Below, one piece after another: positions 1 to 10,520 of a DNA stretch of 64,000 nucleotides. The position numbers and the translations under genes are program-made. The notes under the pieces were generated by a model. It was not told the origin of the DNA, searched no databases, and was given only the letters and a program-made list of their open reading frames with translations. Source of the DNA: an endosymbiont of unidentified scaly snail isolate Monju (GTDB taxonomy: Bacteria > Pseudomonadota > Gammaproteobacteria > Chromatiales > Chromatiaceae); the NCBI RefSeq assembly GCF_000801295.1, contig NZ_AP012978.1, positions 558,001-622,000 of the forward strand. The letters are read 5' to 3'. Position 1 is the stretch's first letter; each line of letters begins with the position of its first letter.

Positions 1-1506
1 CGCCATCTGCGAGGAGATGGGCCTGGTGCTGCGCAATGCGGCCTTCTCGCCCAACATCCGCGACCGGCTCGATTTTTCCTGCGCCATCTTCGACGCCGAT
101 GGCGCGCTGTGTGCGCAGGCGGCACACATCCCGGTGCACCTGGGGAGCATGGCTTTCGCCATGCACGACGTGGTGGCTGGCATCGACTGGCGGCCGGGCG
201 ACCAAGTGGTGTTCAACGACCCCTACCTGGGAGGCACGCACCTGCCGGATGTGACCCTGGTGGCACCGGTGTTTGTCGACGGCGAGTTGGCCGCCTTCGT
301 GGTCAATCGTGCGCATCATGCCGATATCGGCGCCGCACGCCCCGGCAGCATGCCGGTGTCGCGTTCGCTCGATGAGGAAGGGGTGGTGATCCCGCCGACC
401 CACCTGGTACGCGAGGGACGCCTGGACCAGTCCCTGCTTGCGCGCATCACCGCGACCACGGGCAATACACGTGAGTCGATGGGCGATTTCTCGGCGCAAC
501 TCGCGGCGAATCGCGCCGGCTGTCGGGCCTTGTCGGTGCTGATCGCGCGTGAGGGGCTGGGACGTTTTCGCGCAGGACTGGCGGCCCTCGATGCCTATGC
601 CGAGCGCCTGGCGCGGCATGCCATCGGCGCCATCCCCGATGGCGAGTACCGCTTTGAAGATCTGCTCGACGACGATGGCCAGGGGCAGTACGAGATCCCC
701 ATTCGCCTGCGGTTGCGCATCGACGGCGAGCGGGCCGCGCTGGACTTTACCGGCACTGCCGCGCAGGTGGAGGGCAACGTCAACTGCCCGCTGGCGGTCA
801 CCGCGGCGGCCGTACTCTACGTGTTCCGTTGTCTGATGCCGCCGCAGACCCCGGCCTGCGCCGGTGCCTTTCGGCCGATTGCGCTCACCGTGCCCGAGGG
901 GTGCCTGCTCAACGCCCGGCGTCCCGCTGCGGTGGCCGCGGGCAATGTCGAGACCAGCACTCGCGTGGTGGACGTGGTGCTCGGCGCGCTGGCCCAGGCC
1001 CTGCCCGAGGCCATTCCCGCCGCCAGCCACGGCAGCATGAACAACATCGCCATGGGCGCGGGTGGCGAGCGCGCCTGGAGCTATTACGAGACGGTCGGTG
1101 GCGGCATGGGCGCGCATGCCACCGGCGACGGACTGGATGCGGTGCAGACGCACATGACCAACACGCTGAACACTCCGGTGGAGATCCTGGAGAACCATTA
1201 CCCGCTGCGCGTGCGTCGTTATGCCGTCCGTCGCGGTAGCGGCGGTGTCGGGCGGCATCGCGGGGGGGGGATGGCCTGGTCCGTGCCTTCGAATTCCTGG
1301 CGCCGGCTCAGCTTACACTGCTCACCGAGCGGCGGCGGCATGCGCCCTGGGGGCTGGCCGGGGGCGCGCCGGGGCAGGTGGGGATCAATCGCCTGAACGA
1401 CGAGGTGTTGCCGGGCAAGTGCGAGCGCGCGGTGCGCGCGGGCGATGTGCTGGTTGTCGAGACCCCGGGCGGCGGTGGCTGGGGTATGGCTGGGGAGGAC
1501 GACTGA
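1..1506 (+). CDS. hyuB: Hydantoinase B / 5-oxoprolinase-type subunit, 5'-truncated by window edge, apparent frameshift
   Basis: This is the B subunit of an HyuA/HyuB-type ATP-dependent hydantoinase or oxoprolinase. The family hydrolyses cyclic amides such as N-methylhydantoin or 5-oxoproline together with an A subunit, which is not in the window. The frame is open from base 2 and begins inside the protein; residues [20 protein letters not shown] are the conserved N-terminal family block. The frame runs to about 1262, where a run of nine G (1262-1270) is reached. Read literally, the product then continues out of phase to 1396. One G more (or two fewer) restores the family C-terminus, ending in [12 protein letters not shown] and a TGA at 1504-1506. 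The restored stop touches the ATG of the next gene at 1507, which supports 1506 as the true end. The frameshift may be real or a homopolymer error. Confidence 0.85.
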
Positions 1507-3270
1507 ATGTGCGGTATCTGTGGTGAATGGCGGTTCGATGGTCCGGCACGCGTGGAGGCGATGTTGCCGACGCTGGCGCAGCGCGGGCCTGATGACGAGG
1601 GGCGCTGGTTGCACGAGGGCGTGGCGCTGGGGCACCGTCGCTTGTCGATCATCGACCTGTCCGAGCGATCGCACCAGCCGATGGTCGATGGCGAGTTGGC
1701 ACTGGTGTTCAATGGCGCCATCTACAACTACCGCGAACTGCGCCGCGAGCTGCAGGCGCGCGGCCATCGCTTCGTCTCCGAGGGCGATACCGAGGTCATC
1801 CTCAAGGCCTACCGCGAATGGGGCGAGGACTGTCCGCAGCATCTGCACGGCATGTTCGCCTTCGCTATTCACGATGGTGCGCGCAACCGTCTGTTCTGCG
1901 CGCGCGACCGCTTCGGTATCAAGCCGTTCTACTACGCGCAAGGCGACGGCTGGTGGCGCTTCGCCTCGAATACCCAGGCACTGCTCGCCGCTGGCGGGGT
2001 CGATACCGCGCTCGACCCGGCGGCCCTGCACTTCCAGTACAGCCTGCACGGCGTGGTGCCGGCGCCGTATACCCTGCTGCGCGGCATTCGCAAGCTGGAA
2101 CCTGCGCATGTGCTGATTGTCGAGGCCGATGGTGCGACCCGCCTGCGGCGTTACTGGGACCTGGATGTACGGCGCAGCGACACGGATCTCGCGCGCTCGG
2201 AAGATGAATGGGTCGAGTTGATTCACGACCGCCTGTTTGCTGCGGTGCGCCGGCGCAACGAGGTGGCCGATGTGCCGGTGGGTGTGTTGTTCTCCGGTGG
2301 GCTGGACTCCAGCCTGCTGGTGGCGCTGCTCGACGAGATCGGCATCGAGGGCTTTCACACCTTTTCGGTCGGTTTCGAGGACCAGCCGGAAGAGAAGGGC
2401 AGCGAGTTCGAGTATTCCGACCAGGTGGTCGAGCGTTTTCGGCCCATCCACCACAAGTTCCTGGTACCCAACGACGAAGTACTGAAACGTTTGCCCGAGG
2501 CGGTGGACGCCATGGCCGAACCCATGTTCGGGCAGGACGCGGTGGCCTTCTATCTGCTCTCCGAACAGGTCTCGAGACACATCAAGGTGGTGCAGTCGGG
2601 GCAGGGGGCAGACGAGGTCTTCGGCGGCTATTTCTGGTATCCGCGCATGGCCGCCGAGCACGCGGGTTCGCGCCTGGAGCGCTTCCGCAAGCACTATTTC
2701 GACCGCGATCACGACGAGATGCTGCGCATGCTCGAGGCGCGCTGGCACACTCGGGATGTCACCGGCGAGTATATCGCGCGCCGCCTCGACGACCCGCTCA
2801 CCGACGACTTCATGGATGCGGTGTTCAAGTTGGACGTGACCACCCTGATCGTGGACGACCCGGTCAAGCGCGTGGACAACATGACCATGGCCTGGGGGCT
2901 GGAGGCGCGGGTGCCTTTCCTCGATCACGAACTGGTCGAGGTCGCCGCGCGCGTGCCCACTGAACTCAAGCTGCGCGATGGTGGCAAGTACCTGCTCAAG
3001 CGTATCGCGCGCGGGCGTGTGCCCGATGCGGTGATCGACCGGCCCAAGGGATACTTCCCCATGCCTGCGCTCAAGTACGTGCGCGGCGAGTTCCTGGGCT
3101 TCATGCGCGACATCCTCGATTCGCAGGCCTGTCGTCAGCGAGGCCTGTTCCGGCGCGACTATGTCGACCGCCTGCTCGATGCGCCCGAGATGCATCACAC
3201 CCGCATCATGGGCAGCAAGCTGTGGCACCTGGCCCTGCTCGAGTTCTGGTTGCAGCGGCACAGGATCTGA
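1507..3270 (+). CDS. AsnB-type glutamine amidotransferase, resembles the N-acetylglutaminylglutamine amidotransferase subfamily
   Basis: The 587-residue protein has the class II amidotransferase start MCGICGE, with Cys2 as glutaminase nucleophile. It also has a C-terminal asparagine-synthetase ATP-pyrophosphatase domain with the PP-loop SGGLDSS at 263-269. It transfers amide nitrogen from glutamine to an ATP-activated carboxylate. The sequence HGVVPAPYTLLRG and the C-terminal KLWHLALLEFWLQ resemble, from memory of the families, the enzyme that makes the osmolyte N-acetylglutaminylglutamine amide rather than housekeeping AsnB. Its usual partners, the ngg synthetase and an M42 peptidase, are not in view. 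The start abuts the hyuB stop, so the two may be co-transcribed. Asparagine synthetase remains a possible reading. Confidence 0.85.
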   Translation: MCGICGEWRFDGPARVEAMLPTLAQRGPDDEGRWLHEGVALGHRRLSIIDLSERSHQPMVDGELALVFNGAIYNYRELRRELQARGHRFVSEGDTEVILKAYREWGEDCPQHLHGMFAFAIHDGARNRLFCARDRFGIKPFYYAQGDGWWRFASNTQALLAAGGVDTALDPAALHFQYSLHGVVPAPYTLLRGIRKLEPAHVLIVEADGATRLRRYWDLDVRRSDTDLARSEDEWVELIHDRLFAAVRRRNEVADVPVGVLFSGGLDSSLLVALLDEIGIEGFHTFSVGFEDQPEEKGSEFEYSDQVVERFRPIHHKFLVPNDEVLKRLPEAVDAMAEPMFGQDAVAFYLLSEQVSRHIKVVQSGQGADEVFGGYFWYPRMAAEHAGSRLERFRKHYFDRDHDEMLRMLEARWHTRDVTGEYIARRLDDPLTDDFMDAVFKLDVTTLIVDDPVKRVDNMTMAWGLEARVPFLDHELVEVAARVPTELKLRDGGKYLLKRIARGRVPDAVIDRPKGYFPMPALKYVRGEFLGFMRDILDSQACRQRGLFRRDYVDRLLDAPEMHHTRIMGSKLWHLALLEFWLQRHRI

Positions 3271-3405
3271 CGGCTGCCTTCCTCACCGGGGCGCCAATCG
3301 CATGGCCAGTTCGTGGTTTATCCCTGGCGCGCCCGCCCCTAGAATGTGTCTGTCAGTCATCCAGGGCCGCACCGGCGGTCCGCAACAGGCAAGAGGTGCC
3401 GCATT

Positions 3406-3753
3406 ATGGACGTTCTGGAGAGGATCAAGCAGCAGGTCGAGTCCAACCCGATCATCATCTACATGAAGGGCACGCCGCAGTTTCCGCAGTGTGGTTTCTC
3501 TTCGCGGGCGGCGGCGGCCCTGCAGGACTGCGGGGAAAAGTTCGCTTATGTGAACGTACTGGCCGACCCCGAGATCTTCGAGAACCTGCCGCGTTTCGCC
3601 GACTGGCCGACCTTTCCGCAGGTGTATATCAACGGCGAGTTGGTCGGCGGCTGCGACATCACCCTGGAGCTGCATGCCAGCGGTGAGCTGCAGAAGATGG
3701 TCAAGGAGGCGGCGAAGCACTGGCCGAGTGCCGAGGAAGAGGGCGCCGGCTGA
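3406..3753 (+). CDS. grxD: Monothiol glutaredoxin GrxD (CGFS type)
   Basis: This is a 115-residue cytoplasmic monothiol glutaredoxin, the class that carries and transfers [2Fe-2S] clusters with glutathione, often with BolA partners. The active site is the single-cysteine motif CGFS at residues 29-32. It is preceded by IIIYMKGTP and followed by the WPTFPQVYINGELVGGCDI glutathione-binding block. The ATG at 3406 is chosen over an upstream in-frame start because it follows a purine-rich site (AAGAGGTG, 3391-3398) and gives the family's usual N-terminus MDVLERIKQQV. The gene stands alone, convergent with rnt 22 bases beyond its stop. Confidence 0.96.
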   Translation: MDVLERIKQQVESNPIIIYMKGTPQFPQCGFSSRAAAALQDCGEKFAYVNVLADPEIFENLPRFADWPTFPQVYINGELVGGCDITLELHASGELQKMVKEAAKHWPSAEEEGAG

Positions 3754-3775
3754 ATCATCGGCCTTTCGCGCGACG

Positions 3776-4432
3776 TCAGTCCGGCGATTCGTCTGCCTCC
3801 AGCCAGGGGCGCGGGGTGTCCAGGGCGTGCCACTGGTTGACGATGTGGCAGAACAGTTCTGCCGTCTTCTCTGCGTCGTAGAGCGCGCCGTGCGCCTGGG
3901 CGGCGTCCCAGTCGATGCCGGCGGCCATCACCGCGCGCGCGAGCACGGTCTGACCGAAAGCCAGCCCGGCCAGGGTCACGGTGTCGAAGGTGCTGAAAGG
4001 GTGGAACGGGTTGCGCTTGTAGTTGCAACGTGCCACCGCGGCATTTAGGAAGCCCAGGTCGAAGAAGGCGTTGTGCCCCACCAGGATGGCGCGCTTGCAG
4101 CCGCTGGCCTTGACTGCTGCACGGATAGGCGCGAACAGGTCGCTGAGTGCCTGTTTCTCGGGTTTGGCGCCGCGTAGCGGGTTCCAGGGATCGATGCCGG
4201 TGAACTCCAGTGCCTTGGGGTCCAGGTTGGCGCCCTCGAAGGGGATCACGTGCTCGATGAAGGATTCGGCGGGATGTAGCCGACCCTCGTCGTCGATGCG
4301 CAGAGTTACCGCCGCGACTTCCAGCAGGGCGTCGCCAGCCGAGTCGAAGCCGCCGGTCTCGACGTCCACCACCACGGGCAGGTAACCGCGAAAGCGGCGG
4401 CTCATCAGGGGGTTGTAGGGTGTCTCGCTCAC
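3776..4432 (-). CDS. rnt: Ribonuclease T
   Basis: RNase T is a DEDDh 3'-5' exoribonuclease that trims tRNA and other stable RNA ends as a homodimer. The 218-residue product is close to the usual length of about 215. The exonuclease motifs are in order: Exo[11 protein letters not shown] near the start, Exo[12 protein letters not shown] in the middle, and Exo[17 protein letters not shown] near the C-terminus, supplying the metal-binding Asp/Glu and the catalytic His. It is transcribed away from mlaA and convergent with grxD. Nothing appears missing. Confidence 0.96.
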   Translation of the reverse strand: MSETPYNPLMSRRFRGYLPVVVDVETGGFDSAGDALLEVAAVTLRIDDEGRLHPAESFIEHVIPFEGANLDPKALEFTGIDPWNPLRGAKPEKQALSDLFAPIRAAVKASGCKRAILVGHNAFFDLGFLNAAVARCNYKRNPFHPFSTFDTVTLAGLAFGQTVLARAVMAAGIDWDAAQAHGALYDAEKTAELFCHIVNQWHALDTPRPWLEADESPD

Positions 4433-4550
4433 TGGCGGCAGGATAATGAAAGCCGCGTCGGCTGGCGAGGGGTAATTCCATTCAAGTTGACTCCATTGCG
4501 GCCGACAGGGGAGGGGAAGGCCGGGGGGCGACGGTTTCGGTAAAATCCGA

Positions 4551-4580
4551 CTGACTTTGCCTTTGGCCTCCGCCTATAAT
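4551..4580 (+). promoter_or_regulatory. Sigma-70-type promoter of mlaA
   Basis: A perfect -10 box TATAAT lies at 4575-4580. A -35-like CTGACT (4 of 6 matches to consensus) lies 18 bases upstream at 4551-4556. The expected transcription start is about 55 bases before the mlaA ATG. Confidence 0.6.
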
Positions 4581-4642
4581 TCGAAAACGGCGTCGGAATG
4601 TTCCGGCAGAAAAGAACTCGGCACAGGGAAGCTCAAAGCACC

Positions 4643-5374
4643 ATGAACAGCCCCGTTCGCGCCAGCGGCACGCTGCGTACTCTCGCTCTCGTCGGTTTGC
4701 TCTTCCTCGGCGGTTGTGCGACCACCGATCCGGATTACGCCGATCCGCGCGATCCCCTGGAGGGGTTCAACCGGGCGATGTTCAGCCTCAACGATTTTCT
4801 CGACCGGGCGCTCATCAATCCCCTGGCCGAGGGCTATAACCTGATCGTGCCCTCGCCGGTGGACAAGGGCGTGACCAATTTCTTCAACAACCTGGAAGAC
4901 ATCACTTCGGCCATCAACAGCCTGTTGCAGTTCAAGGTCGGTCATGCCGCCACCGACCTCACCCGGGTGGTGGTCAATACCACGGTCGGGATCGGCGGGC
5001 TGTTCGACGTGGCCTCGCACCTCGACCTGCGACGCCATGAGGAAGACTTCGGTCAGACCCTGGGTACCTGGGGGGTGGCGTCCGGACCTTACCTGGTGCT
5101 GCCGATCCTGGGTCCGAGCACCGGGCGGGATGCCGTGGGCGTGGTGGTGGACTGGTTCACCGACCCGCTCACCTATGTGCAGGACGACACCGTGCGCTGG
5201 AGCCTGCGCGGGCTGAATCTGGTCGATACCCGTTCCGACCTGCTGAATGCCAGCCGGGTGGTCGATCAGGCCGCACTCGATCCCTACTCCTTCGTGCGTG
5301 ATGCCTACCTGCAGCGCCGTCGCAGCGCGGTGTACGACGGCAATCCTCCGCCCGAGGAAGAAGAGGATTTCTGA
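4643..5374 (+). CDS. mlaA: Outer-membrane lipid asymmetry lipoprotein MlaA (VacJ)
   Basis: MlaA is the outer-membrane component that removes mislocalised phospholipid from the outer leaflet and passes it to the Mla system. From the ATG at 4643 the product is 243 residues. A signal peptide ends in a lipobox LGGC with the lipid-bearing Cys25. The family signatures DPLEGFNRAMFSLNDFLDRA and the later GTWGVASGPYLVLPILGPST are present. The C-terminus is an acidic tail (PPPEEEEDF). An in-frame ATG at 4598 would add 15 polar residues before the signal and is less likely. No mlaBCDEF genes are nearby, which is common. Confidence 0.93.
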   Translation: MNSPVRASGTLRTLALVGLLFLGGCATTDPDYADPRDPLEGFNRAMFSLNDFLDRALINPLAEGYNLIVPSPVDKGVTNFFNNLEDITSAINSLLQFKVGHAATDLTRVVVNTTVGIGGLFDVASHLDLRRHEEDFGQTLGTWGVASGPYLVLPILGPSTGRDAVGVVVDWFTDPLTYVQDDTVRWSLRGLNLVDTRSDLLNASRVVDQAALDPYSFVRDAYLQRRRSAVYDGNPPPEEEEDF

Positions 5375-5409
5375 GCGCTCGGGGCTCGCCTCGAACGGCC
5401 AGCAGCTCC

Positions 5410-6366
5410 ATGGCGCTCTATCCCCCCATCCGCCCCTACGCGCGTCACGAACTGGCGGTCGGTGACGGGCGTCATGTCCTGTACGTCGAGGAGGTGGGCA
5501 ACCCGGGAGGCATCCCGGCGGTGTTTCTCCATGGTGGGCCGGGTGGTGGCTGCGAGGCCTGGCATCGGCAGTTCTTCGATCCCGAGCGTTACCGGGTGAT
5601 CCTGTTCGATCAGCGCGGTGCCGGGCGTTCGCGCCCGCACGCCGACCTCGTCGACAACACTACCTGGCATCTGGTCGAGGACATCGAGCGGCTGCGCCGG
5701 CATTTCGGTATCGAGCGTTGGCTGGTGTTCGGTGGTTCCTGGGGCTCGACCCTGGCGCTGGCCTATGCCGAGACTCACCCCGAGCGGGTTGCAGCGTTGG
5801 TGTTGCGGGGGATCTTTCTGTGCCGTCCGCAGGAGATCCACTGGTTCTACCAGGAAGGTGCCAGCCGTATCTTTCCCGATTATTGGGAAGACTTTGTCGA
5901 CCCAGTGGCGCCAGAGAGGCGCCATGATCTGCTCACGGCTTATCATGAACTGCTCACCGGCGAGGATGAACTGCGGCGCATGGCTGCGGCGCGTGCCTGG
6001 TCGGTATGGGAAGGGCGCTGCGCGACGCTGCAGAGCAACCCCGAAGTGGTGGCGCATTTTCGGGATCCGCACGTGGCGCTCGCCATGGCGCGGATAGAGA
6101 GCCACTATTTCATGCACGACGCCTTTCTGCGCCCCAACCAGTTGCTCGAGGATGCGCATCGGCTGAAGGGGATTCCCGGAGTCATCGTGCATGGGCGTTA
6201 CGACATGATCTGCCCGGTGGAGAATGCCTGGGAGCTGCACCGGGCCTGGCCGGACAGCGAGCTGTCCATTCAGCCGGCCAGTGGTCATTCGGCGGGTGAG
6301 CCGGAAATCGCAGCGGCCCTGGTGGGGGCCACGGACTTTTTTGCCGAGCGCCTGGGCGGAGACTGA
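5410..6366 (+). CDS. pip: Prolyl iminopeptidase (alpha/beta hydrolase, S33 family)
   Basis: This 318-residue cytoplasmic serine peptidase removes N-terminal proline from peptides. The oxyanion-hole motif HGGPGGG is at 41-47, the DQRGAGRS block at 67-74, and the nucleophile elbow GGSWGS at 108-113 with Ser110. Near the C-terminus, GRYDMICPVENAW carries the likely acid residue and PASGHSAGEP the catalytic His. Its length and motif order match the proteobacterial family, usually about 315 residues. It starts 35 bases after mlaA and may be co-transcribed with it, though no functional link is known. Confidence 0.92.
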   Translation: MALYPPIRPYARHELAVGDGRHVLYVEEVGNPGGIPAVFLHGGPGGGCEAWHRQFFDPERYRVILFDQRGAGRSRPHADLVDNTTWHLVEDIERLRRHFGIERWLVFGGSWGSTLALAYAETHPERVAALVLRGIFLCRPQEIHWFYQEGASRIFPDYWEDFVDPVAPERRHDLLTAYHELLTGEDELRRMAAARAWSVWEGRCATLQSNPEVVAHFRDPHVALAMARIESHYFMHDAFLRPNQLLEDAHRLKGIPGVIVHGRYDMICPVENAWELHRAWPDSELSIQPASGHSAGEPEIAAALVGATDFFAERLGGD

Positions 6367-6371
6367 GCCCC

Positions 6372-6725
6372 TCAGGCCGAAGAGGCCCGGCGTGCCCGTT
6401 GGAGCAGTTCGGAGAGCACTTTGCTGTTTTCTTCCGACAGGCCGATGAGCTTGCCGCCCAGCCAGTAGCTGCCGCTGGTGTTGGCCGGGGTGATCCAGTT
6501 GACCCGGAAGCCGGTCGACAGCAGGGGCTGGTCGGGGTGTTCGGCCTGGCGCAGGTCGATCTGCAGGACGCCGCCGGCTTCGCACTGGGTCGATGCGAGG
6601 ATCATCATTCCGTGGCGCGAAAGGTTGACCAGGGTGCCCAGCAGGGTGCCGTTGAGGTTGTCATAGACGAACAGGTTGAAGGCCAGTGCGTCGACGCGGG
6701 GCTCGCGGCGGCGTTCTTCGTTCAT
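6372..6725 (-). CDS. PilZ domain protein (probable c-di-GMP receptor)
   Basis: The 117-residue product is essentially one PilZ domain. It has the RxxxR element at Arg6-Arg10 and the [D/N]xSxxG element as NLSRHG at 34-39. In characterised PilZ proteins both contact c-di-GMP, so binding is likely. Its ATG overlaps the stop of the upstream DUF1631 gene by four bases (6722-6725), implying translational coupling and possibly a joint role. Confidence 0.9.
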   Translation of the reverse strand: MNEERRREPRVDALAFNLFVYDNLNGTLLGTLVNLSRHGMMILASTQCEAGGVLQIDLRQAEHPDQPLLSTGFRVNWITPANTSGSYWLGGKLIGLSEENSKVLSELLQRARRASSA

Positions 6726-8845
6726 GAATGGTTACCTGTGGCAATGGAGGCTTCGAGTTTTTGTTTGATGCTGGCCAGTAGCTGAGAGAAGATTCCCTCG
6801 GTTTTCACCCGTGCCGGTCGCAAGGCGCCGCTTTCCAGGTCGGCAGCTGCCTGTTCGAGCGTCATTCGTGCGCGTTTGAGGCCGTGTTGGTCAACGAACA
6901 ATACATGTCGCGTGTGGGGGTTGGACCACAATAGCTTGACCATCAGGGGTTGGTCTGCCGGGTTCTTCTGCAGGAAGAACCAGCTGCCGACCGGGATCTG
7001 CAGCACTCGTGCAATGGCCTCTTCGTCCGCCGGAGGAGACGGTTCTGCTTCGACAGGCGCCTCCCCTTCCATGGCGATGGGGGGCGGCTCCGGTTCGCTG
7101 ATGGCCGATTCGGCGATGGTGCTGTCCAGGTTCCTTACGAACAGTCCGATCTTGTCCTGGTAGTGTGGCAGGAGCCGGATGATCTGCCCTTGCAGGCGTT
7201 CACCTGCGGCACGGGCTCCTTCCAGGTCGCTTGTTCCCATGCTGTCGATGAGCTGGATCGCGGCATCCAGGGCATCGCGGCAGTCCGGGTGTTCGACATC
7301 CAGGTTGTTGCGCAGCAGCAGGCTGAGGTAGTCGGTAAAGATGGTATGGAAGAAGATGCGCACCGCGGTGGGCAGGCGATGTTCACGCAACAGGGTCTGG
7401 GTCGCGGATTCGGCAGTCTGACGTGCACGGGTGAGCATGGTCTGGCCCTTTTCCGCATCCAGCGTGCGTTTCTCGGCGACCTTCTTGGATTGTTCGAGCT
7501 GGATGGCCTTGCGGTCCAGCTCCTGGTTCAGGTGTGCGTAGTCGGGCTTGCCGTTGGAATCGAGGATCTTGCGCACACAGTATTGAAGCGTGGGGTCGAC
7601 CCAGCGGATGCCCAGTTGCAGCATGCGGTCGAGCAGCAGGCGTGCGGGATGCTGGGCATCCTGAAGAAACCCGGGATCGTTGACGGCGATCTTCAGGTAC
7701 GGGGTGTGCAGGTGACTGAGCAGGGTCTTGAGTTGGGGAGAGAGCTTGTCGTCGTCGAGGATCGCTTCGAACAGCATGCCGACGATGTCAATGGCATTCT
7801 GTTCGCGCTCGACCACCTTGCGCGATCCCCCCATGAGGGCATGGATCAGGGCGCGCTGCTTCTTCAGTGTTTGACGGACCTTGAGCAGCAGCTCCTTGTC
7901 GATGACGACCTTGTCGTCGCGCGTGACCAGCAGTTGCGATGCCGGGTTGGGGGCTTGTTGCGCCAGTTGGGGAGAATCCAGGGCCTCGTTGACCCGCTGC
8001 CGGCTCTCTTGTGGCGGTACCGGCGGATAATTGGCGGGTGGTTCGCTCAATTCCTTGTAGGCGCGGCGCCGGCGTTGCGCGGAGAGCAGGCGTGAGATCT
8101 CCGTCATGGTCTGTTCGGCGGTGGGCGCCGGAGGAGGGGGCTCGGATGCCGGGTCGTTGAATACCGAGTCAGCCCCCTCGGGATTGTCGTCGTGTTGCTG
8201 AACGGGATCACGTTTCTGCTGGACTATGGTGTATTTGACCGTCGGCAACACGCCGGCATCGGCGAGACGCTGGTTGATTTCGGAGACGGCGACATCGAGT
8301 TCGGCCATCACGTAGCGGTCGAACAGGGTAAACAGTACCAGCAGGGCCCGGCTGGGAATGTCCAGCGCCTCGATGGCGTGCTCATAGGCGTTGGCGACGC
8401 GCTTGGGATTGAGCGGCAGATCGTCCAGCGTGAACTTGCGGCCGCCGTGGATGGCTGACATGCGTTGCTTGAAGGCATGAAAGTTCTGCTGGTTCCGCAA
8501 TGCGCAGTTGTTGGCGATGGTCTCCAGCGCCACCGAGCGTTCATAGGCTTCACGTTCCAGCAGGCTGAGGGTTTCTTCGCCCAGCGTGGGTTTGTGCTGG
8601 ATGTTGGAGTCTTCCTCCTGGCGTATCAATTCATCCCGGAAACTGGCGAGAAGGGTATCTCCCCGCATGGCCAGCAGGTGTTGGGCATCGAAGAAAGAAG
8701 TTTGCAGGTCCACGCTCTCGGATTTTGCGGCAAAGTCCACCAAGGTCTCGCCGACATTGTCGAGCAGCAGGTTGAGGCCATCACACAAGCGCTGAATCGT
8801 CTGGTTACGCCAGGTGTCGAGCGTGGTCTGGGGGGTCGGATTCAT
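6722..8845 (-). CDS. DUF1631 family protein
   Basis: This 707-residue, mostly helical, soluble protein matches the DUF1631 family of gammaproteobacteria, whose biochemical role is unknown. It has no signal peptide or membrane segment. An N-terminal helical region (about 1-210) is followed by a proline-rich low-complexity linker (about 225-300). A long helical block carries a Lys/Glu/Gln-rich coiled-coil-like segment near 460-510. The C-terminal part includes VPVGSWFF-like and LWSNPHTRHVLFVDQHGLKRA segments. The latter pattern recalls the small beta domain by which DUF1631 proteins are often paired with PilZ. It overlaps the PilZ gene by four bases and probably forms a two-gene operon with it. 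Confidence 0.8.
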   Translation of the reverse strand: MNPTPQTTLDTWRNQTIQRLCDGLNLLLDNVGETLVDFAAKSESVDLQTSFFDAQHLLAMRGDTLLASFRDELIRQEEDSNIQHKPTLGEETLSLLEREAYERSVALETIANNCALRNQQNFHAFKQRMSAIHGGRKFTLDDLPLNPKRVANAYEHAIEALDIPSRALLVLFTLFDRYVMAELDVAVSEINQRLADAGVLPTVKYTIVQQKRDPVQQHDDNPEGADSVFNDPASEPPPPAPTAEQTMTEISRLLSAQRRRRAYKELSEPPANYPPVPPQESRQRVNEALDSPQLAQQAPNPASQLLVTRDDKVVIDKELLLKVRQTLKKQRALIHALMGGSRKVVEREQNAIDIVGMLFEAILDDDKLSPQLKTLLSHLHTPYLKIAVNDPGFLQDAQHPARLLLDRMLQLGIRWVDPTLQYCVRKILDSNGKPDYAHLNQELDRKAIQLEQSKKVAEKRTLDAEKGQTMLTRARQTAESATQTLLREHRLPTAVRIFFHTIFTDYLSLLLRNNLDVEHPDCRDALDAAIQLIDSMGTSDLEGARAAGERLQGQIIRLLPHYQDKIGLFVRNLDSTIAESAISEPEPPPIAMEGEAPVEAEPSPPADEEAIARVLQIPVGSWFFLQKNPADQPLMVKLLWSNPHTRHVLFVDQHGLKRARMTLEQAAADLESGALRPARVKTEGIFSQLLASIKQKLEASIATGNHS

Positions 8846-9011
8846 TCACTTTCCATAGCGATGCCGTTTCGGATCCAATATAGCCGCGAGAGTCGCGGAA
8901 TACCATCCGTAAAGTATTCAGTATATTTGGCAGAGCAGGGTGTCAAGTCAATGATGGGCAGTCTTGTCGATGAAAAGCCAGCACGCGATCTCGACTTCAC
9001 GGACCCGGCAC

Positions 9012-9038
9012 TGAACCGCCCCGGGTTTCCCGGAGACT
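9012..9038 (+). repeat. Left terminal inverted repeat of the IS3-family element
   Basis: This 27-bp end pairs with 10284-10310 in inverted orientation with three mismatches, all in the central five bases. It lies 24 bases upstream of the orfA ATG. Confidence 0.92.
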
Positions 9039-9062
9039 CCATTTCTTGAGAGGATAGAGTCT

Positions 9063-10271
<1,209 letters not shown>

Positions 10272-10283
10272 CTCAAACAAAAC

Positions 10284-10310
10284 AGTCTCCGGAATATCCG
10301 GGGCGGTTCA
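10284..10310 (-). repeat. Right terminal inverted repeat of the IS3-family element
   Basis: This is the inverted partner of 9012-9038, directly followed by the second copy of the GCAC target duplication. Confidence 0.92.
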
Positions 10311-10520
10311 GCACTGGCGTTGCAGACCCCCTTGTGGTCAAGTTGCGGGTCCGCGCGGGTTCTGGAAGTTCTGAACAAGTGCTTTATTCCCCTCCTCCCA
10401 TACGAGGGGGAGGCCGGGAGGGGGAGTACCGGCAAGTGTTTCTCCTCCCTCCCGAGTGCTCCCGCAAGCGGGGGATCTGGTCGAAAATCCCCTGGTTTGT
10501 CCGAAGGGTTGGATAGATAG

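Noticed and set aside
1219-3261. A 680-codon open frame on the minus strand.
   Set aside because: It is the antisense shadow of the AsnB-type gene, as is usual in GC-rich DNA.
10388-10440. C- and G-rich inverted runs after the IS, terminator-like.
   Set aside because: The arms do not pair cleanly and no T tract follows.
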